Shown piece by piece: positions 20,744 to 23,628 of a DNA stretch of 23,628 nucleotides. The DNA comes from Bacillota bacterium (GTDB taxonomy: Bacteria > Bacillota > Dehalobacteriia > UBA4068 > UBA4997): positions 1 to 23,628 of the forward strand of contig JAFQHB010000179.1 in the NCBI GenBank assembly GCA_017398165.1, written 5' to 3'. Both the position numbers and the translations under genes were made by a program. Under the pieces are notes generated by a model. The model did not search any database. It was not told where the DNA came from and saw only the letters and a list, made by a program, of their open reading frames with translations. Each line of letters opens with the position of its first letter. The first letter of the stretch is position 1.

Positions 20744-22108
20744 ATGAGCAAGCTCGTTCACAGCGATATTCTGGAAACCATCAAAATGGTGGACGACCAG
20801 CATCTGGATGTCCGCACCATCACAATGGGCATCTCGCTGCTGGATTGCGCCGGCGATGATATCAACACCGTCTGCCGCAAAATATATGACAAAATCACCA
20901 CCAAGGCCGCCAATCTGGTGCGTACCGGTGAGGATATTGAGCTGGAATACGGCATCCCGATCGTCAACAAACGTATCTCGGTGACTCCCATCTCGATTCT
21001 GGCCAATCCCTTCACCGCAGAAGACTGTGTCAAGATCGCCCAGACGCTTGACCGTGCCGCTATCAATACCGGCGTCAACTTCCTCGGCGGCTTCTCCGCC
21101 CTGGTACACAAAGGCTACACCAAAGGCGACGCCGCACTGATCGCCGCCATCCCCGAGGCTCTGGCCGTTACCGAGCGCGTCTGCAGCTCGGTCAATATCG
21201 GCACTACCAAGGCCGGTATGAATATGGATGCCGTCCGCCAGATGGGCGAGGTAATCAAGCAGTTGGCCGAGCGTACTGCCGACCGTGCCGGCTTCGGCTG
21301 TGCCAAGCTGGTGGTTTTCTGCAACGCCCCGGAGGACAACCCCTTTATGGCCGGCGCCTTCCACGGCGTTGGCGAGCCCGAGACCGTTATCAATGTCGGC
21401 GTTTCCGGCCCCGGTGTAGTGAAATACGCGCTGGAGAAGGTCAAAGGTCAGGATTTCGGCGTCGTTGCCGAGACTATCAAGAAAACTGCCTTCAAAGTCA
21501 CCCGTATGGGTCAGTTGGTAGCACAGGAAGCCAGCCGCCGTCTGGATACCCGCTTCGGTATCGTAGACCTTTCTCTGGCTCCTACCCCTGCTGTCGGCGA
21601 CAGCGTTGCCCAGATTCTGGAGGAAATGGGTCTGGAGTGCTGCGGCACCCACGGCACCACCGCCGCACTGGCACTGCTCAATGACGCAGTGAAAAAAGGC
21701 GGCGTAATGGCCAGCTCTTACGTCGGCGGTCTGTCCGGTGCGTTCATCCCGGTCAGCGAGGATGCCGGTATGATCGCTGCCGTATCCAAAGGTGTGCTGA
21801 CCCTCGATAAGCTGGAGGCTATGACCTGCGTTTGCTCGGTCGGTCTGGATATGATCGTCGTCCCCGGCAACACCCCGGCATCCACCATATCCGCCATCAT
21901 TGCGGATGAGGGTGCTATCGGTATGATCAACCAGAAGACTACCGCAGTACGCATCATCCCCGCCCCCGGTAAGCAAGTCGGCGATGTGGTAGAATTCGGC
22001 GGCCTGCTGGGCAGCGGCCCGGTGCAGCCTGTCCACCCGGAAAGCGCAGCAGAATTCGTTGCCCGCGGTGGCCGTATCCCTGCGCCCATCCACAGCCTGC
22101 GTAACTAA
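20744..22108 (+). CDS. UPF0210 (DUF711) family protein
   Basis: 454 residues, the usual length. Matching segments include HSDILETIKMVDDQHLDVRTITMGISLLDC near the start, NFLGGFSALVHKGYTKGD, AGFGCAKLVVFCNAPEDNPFMAGAFHG, and late GLDMIVVPGNTPASTISAIIADE. It is related in fold to the glycyl-radical (PFL) superfamily barrel, but I see no glycyl-radical loop near the C-terminus. The biochemical role is unknown. AAAGGAG lies 8 bases upstream of ATG. It is the second gene of the ACT operon, which ends in a strong terminator. Confidence 0.93.
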   Translation: MSKLVHSDILETIKMVDDQHLDVRTITMGISLLDCAGDDINTVCRKIYDKITTKAANLVRTGEDIELEYGIPIVNKRISVTPISILANPFTAEDCVKIAQTLDRAAINTGVNFLGGFSALVHKGYTKGDAALIAAIPEALAVTERVCSSVNIGTTKAGMNMDAVRQMGEVIKQLAERTADRAGFGCAKLVVFCNAPEDNPFMAGAFHGVGEPETVINVGVSGPGVVKYALEKVKGQDFGVVAETIKKTAFKVTRMGQLVAQEASRRLDTRFGIVDLSLAPTPAVGDSVAQILEEMGLECCGTHGTTAALALLNDAVKKGGVMASSYVGGLSGAFIPVSEDAGMIAAVSKGVLTLDKLEAMTCVCSVGLDMIVVPGNTPASTISAIIADEGAIGMINQKTTAVRIIPAPGKQVGDVVEFGGLLGSGPVQPVHPESAAEFVARGGRIPAPIHSLRN

Positions 22109-22150
22109 AACAACCTGCTGGCACAGAACAGCATCAAAGCGCAAAAAATC

Positions 22151-22195
22151 AAGAGCCATCTCCCGGCGTTCAGCCTAAGGGGATGGCTCTTTTTT
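22151..22195 (+). terminator. Intrinsic terminator of the ACT / UPF0210 operon
   Basis: AGAGCCATC (22152-22160) pairs with GATGGCTCT (22182-22190), extended by CCC/GGG, followed by TTTTTT. On the minus strand it also ends in T (from the A-run at 22144-22149), so it may terminate both ways. Confidence 0.9.
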
Positions 22196-22228
22196 ACTGC
22201 ACCACAATACTTTTTTTGGGGGTGAGCG

Positions 22229-22272
22229 GTACCACACTCGGGAGTCCCGGTCACCCCGCTGCCCTTACACCC
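22229..22272 (-). repeat. Conserved 30-base motif, copy 2, with G-quadruplex tract
   Basis: On the minus strand GGG-TGTAA-GGG-CAGC-GGGG-TGACC-GGG (22272-22246) can form a G-quadruplex with 4-5 base loops. It runs into the 30-base block (22258-22229), which is 26/30 identical to 691-720 and shares GGGACTCCCGAG and GTGGTAC. GGGGTGA here can also pair with TCACCCC about 25 bases on (22227-22221). A run of A follows (22217-22211). The stretch 22109-22472 holds no gene. Confidence 0.6.
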
Positions 22273-22296
22273 TAACGAGTACACTCATTCGCGTAC

Positions 22297-22337
22297 AGGC
22301 AGGCGGACACTTCCGCCCCTGTCGGGGCGCCTTGCCT
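22297..22337 (-). repeat. Nested hairpin upstream of motif copy 2
   Basis: AGGCA-GGCG (22297-22305) pairs with CGCC-T-TGCCT (22328-22337) with one bulge, and CCCC-TGTC-GGGG (22316-22327) forms inside it. An alternative is GGCGGA-CACT-TCCGCC. It takes the same place relative to motif copy 2 (minus strand) as the hairpin at 605-664 does to copy 1, but the two hairpins differ in sequence. Confidence 0.6.
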
Positions 22338-22429
22338 CCCTTTCATTGAAAGTATTTACCATATGCGTACGCACAGCACTAAACGCTGCACGAAAAGCAG
22401 CTTCATAGGCTTTACAGGCAAGGATAAGC

Positions 22430-22465
22430 AAAAATCCTGAATGCCCGTAAACACTCAGGATTTTT
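22430..22465 (-). terminator. Intrinsic terminator of the 85-residue protein gene
   Basis: AAAAATCCTGA (22430-22440) and TCAGGATTTTT (22455-22465) form a perfect 11-base stem with a 14-base loop. It is symmetrical and could work in both directions. It lies 7 bases after the stop codon. Confidence 0.85.
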
Positions 22466-22472
22466 GAAAAAA

Positions 22473-22730
22473 TTATATCTTGACACTTGCTTTGGATGGC
22501 CTGTCCTTATGATAACAGACCTTTACCGTACTACCCACCGGCGGCACATAACCACCCGCGCTGATCCATTTCCGGCAAAAGTACTCCTTGCCATCCAGCG
22601 CATAACTGACCTTGATAATATGCGGGAAAATCGCACCGTCCAAAACGTGCATACGCATTGGTTTGGTATTGATTTTCAACCACCACTGCTTCGCAGCAGA
22701 TACCACCGTACCCATCGTTTCACTTTCCAT
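22473..22730 (-). CDS. Small basic protein of unknown function
   Basis: 85 residues from ATG at 22730 with GGGAGG 8 bases upstream. It is rich in Lys and aromatic residues, with no signal peptide or membrane segment: VVSAAKQWWLKINTKPMRMH, PHIIKVSYALDGKEYFCRKWI, then VPPVGSTVKVCYHKDRPSKASVKI. The second half (a strand, a turn with PxVGSxVxVxY, and P-S-KA) looks like the small beta domain of DUF3592-type proteins, and similar short proteins occur in other Clostridia. No function is proposed. It follows the nucleoside phosphorylase gene after 66 bases and ends at a strong terminator. Confidence 0.75.
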   Translation of the reverse strand: MESETMGTVVSAAKQWWLKINTKPMRMHVLDGAIFPHIIKVSYALDGKEYFCRKWISAGGYVPPVGSTVKVCYHKDRPSKASVKI

Positions 22731-22787
22731 AGCACAATCCTCCCTTACAGGCAGCCAGGCCGGCGTAATGCAACTTGCCTACCTACC

Positions 22788-22811
22788 AAAAAAACCTCAC
22801 ACCGGCAGGTT
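22788..22811 (-). terminator. Weak terminator-like hairpin overlapping the phosphorylase stop
   Basis: On the minus strand AACCT (22811-22807) and AGGTT (22797-22793) flank a 9-base loop, followed by a run of T. The stem is short, so partial readthrough into the next gene is likely. Confidence 0.4.
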
Positions 22812-23628
22812 GTCCCCGCTGATAAACTCCGCACCATCCACAATGCCATAAACCAGCGGTACTGCCCGCGGCGGCACATCGGCTATCTGCACCACCTGCA
22901 GCAGATCACGCCCTACAGCAGCGCCAACCGTCACGTCATTGGCATAAACGATAGCCATAGTCTCACCCACAGCCACCGCATCCCCCGGACGTTTCAGGAA
23001 GCGTATGCCCACCTGCGGGTCAATATCATCCTCTACCCGCTCACGCCCGGCACCCAGCCGCTGCACCAGCTCTGCCGCCCCGGCAGCAGAGAGAGCCGTC
23101 ACAAAGCCGCTCTCGGTCGCCCCGATCTTCAGCACATACTTGGCCTGCATCAGGCTGTCGTCCTGCAGCGGTGCAGTATCGCCGCCCTGCGCCGCCACCA
23201 TCTGCAGGAACTTCTGCCAGCCCCGGCCGGAGGTCAATTCCGCCTCGGCCCGGTGAAAACCGTCCTCACGGCTGGCAGCGATGCCGCCCAGATACAGCAT
23301 CTCGCCCGCCAGCAGCAGAGAGAGCCGCCGCAAATCGGCCGCACCGCCGCCCTGCAGCACCTCGGCTGCCTCCACTACCTCCAATGCGTTGCCGACAGTC
23401 TGACCCAGCGGGCTGTCCATCGCCGATATTACTGCCGATACCTTGCGCCGGTTATAACGCCCGATCTTCACCATCAGTGCCGCCAGCCGCTCGGCACTCG
23501 CCGCATCAGGCATAAAGGCTCCACTGCCGTATTTTACGTCCAGCACTATCACCTGCGCCCCGGCCGCCAGCTTTTTCGACATCACACTGGCCGCGATCAA
23601 GGGCAGCGAATCCACCGTCGCCGTCATA
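22797..23628 (-). CDS. pdp: Pyrimidine-nucleoside phosphorylase, C-terminal part (5' end outside window)
   Basis: 276 residues are visible of a family about 430 long. The frame is open to the window edge, and the first Met (MTATVDSLPLIAASVMSKKLA) corresponds to an internal position in the family (usually DVTATVDS). Recognisable segments are VIVLDVKYGSGAFM, RKVSAVISAMDSPLGQTVGNALEV, and the C-terminal domain with VGIRFLKRPGDAVAVGETMAIVYAND. The enzyme splits thymidine, uridine or deoxyuridine with phosphate to give a base and a (deoxy)ribose 1-phosphate in salvage. Whether it prefers thymidine (DeoA) or several pyrimidine nucleosides (Pdp) cannot be decided from the C-terminal part. Confidence 0.92.
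   Translation of the reverse strand, partial: MTATVDSLPLIAASVMSKKLAAGAQVIVLDVKYGSGAFMPDAASAERLAALMVKIGRYNRRKVSAVISAMDSPLGQTVGNALEVVEAAEVLQGGGAADLRRLSLLLAGEMLYLGGIAASREDGFHRAEAELTSGRGWQKFLQMVAAQGGDTAPLQDDSLMQAKYVLKIGATESGFVTALSAAGAAELVQRLGAGRERVEDDIDPQVGIRFLKRPGDAVAVGETMAIVYANDVTVGAAVGRDLLQVVQIADVPPRAVPLVYGIVDGAEFISGDNLPV

Noticed and set aside
20711..22159. 482-codon antisense frame opposite the UPF0210 gene
   Set aside because: Shadow frame: no family match, no ribosome site, and it runs through the terminator region.

Overview
The window reads as chromosomal core sequence from an anaerobic, endospore-forming Bacillota of the Clostridia/Negativicutes type. The pointers are a SpoIIGA C-terminal domain at the left edge, the gene order alaS-ireB-ruvX-DUF1292 typical of low-GC Gram-positives, a clostridial-type single-chain PurL, a rubrerythrin, stalk-domain (copper amine oxidase N-terminal-like) secreted proteins, AGGAGG-type ribosome binding sites, and -35/-10 promoters with 17-18 base spacers. 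TGG encodes Trp and TGA ends several genes, so the code is standard. I see no phage, transposase, CRISPR array, tRNA or rRNA.

Layout. 1-479 (+): end of spoIIGA. 480-810: gene-free, with a possible promoter, a nested hairpin, a G-quadruplex tract and a conserved 30-base motif that recurs inverted at the other end of the window. 811-1059 (-): small membrane-protein gene interrupted by one in-frame TGA. 1298-3728 (-): two tandem paralogous secreted stalk-domain proteins. 3859-7563 (-): alaS-ireB-ruvX-DUF1292 operon, with its own promoter and a leader carrying three 15-base repeats. 7935-8684 (-): orphan lipoprotein. 8878-10950 (-): divergent EF-G-like GTPase. 11207-14505 (+): TPP-riboswitch-controlled operon for a thiamine-binding protein and a ThiX/ThiY/ThiZ-type ABC importer. 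14666-18746 (+): purL as a single-gene unit. 18759-19482 (-): rubrerythrin. 19499-20267 (-): HAD phosphatase. 20368-22195 (+): ACT-domain protein plus UPF0210/DUF711 protein. 22229-22337: second copy of the motif element. 22473-23628 (-): small basic protein downstream of the C-terminal part of a pyrimidine-nucleoside phosphorylase.

How the genes work together. The TPP operon is one salvage/uptake module: the riboswitch senses thiamine pyrophosphate, a terminator forms when it is plentiful, and the genes encode a small cytoplasmic thiamine-binding protein, a permease, a lipoprotein receptor and an ATPase. The alaS operon joins tRNA charging with a kinase-linked regulator (IreB) and an RNase H-fold nuclease (RuvX). 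Most other genes are stand-alone units with their own promoter and intrinsic terminator.

The best candidate for something undescribed is the repeated element at 605-720 (+) and 22337-22229 (-). Each copy has a hairpin, a G-quadruplex-capable tract and a 30-base motif (26/30 identical). Each lies between convergent genes, just before a terminator hairpin. Other points worth checking are the in-frame TGA at 961-963, the Shine-Dalgarno-like triplication in the alaS leader, and an apparent antiterminator pairing in the TPP leader.
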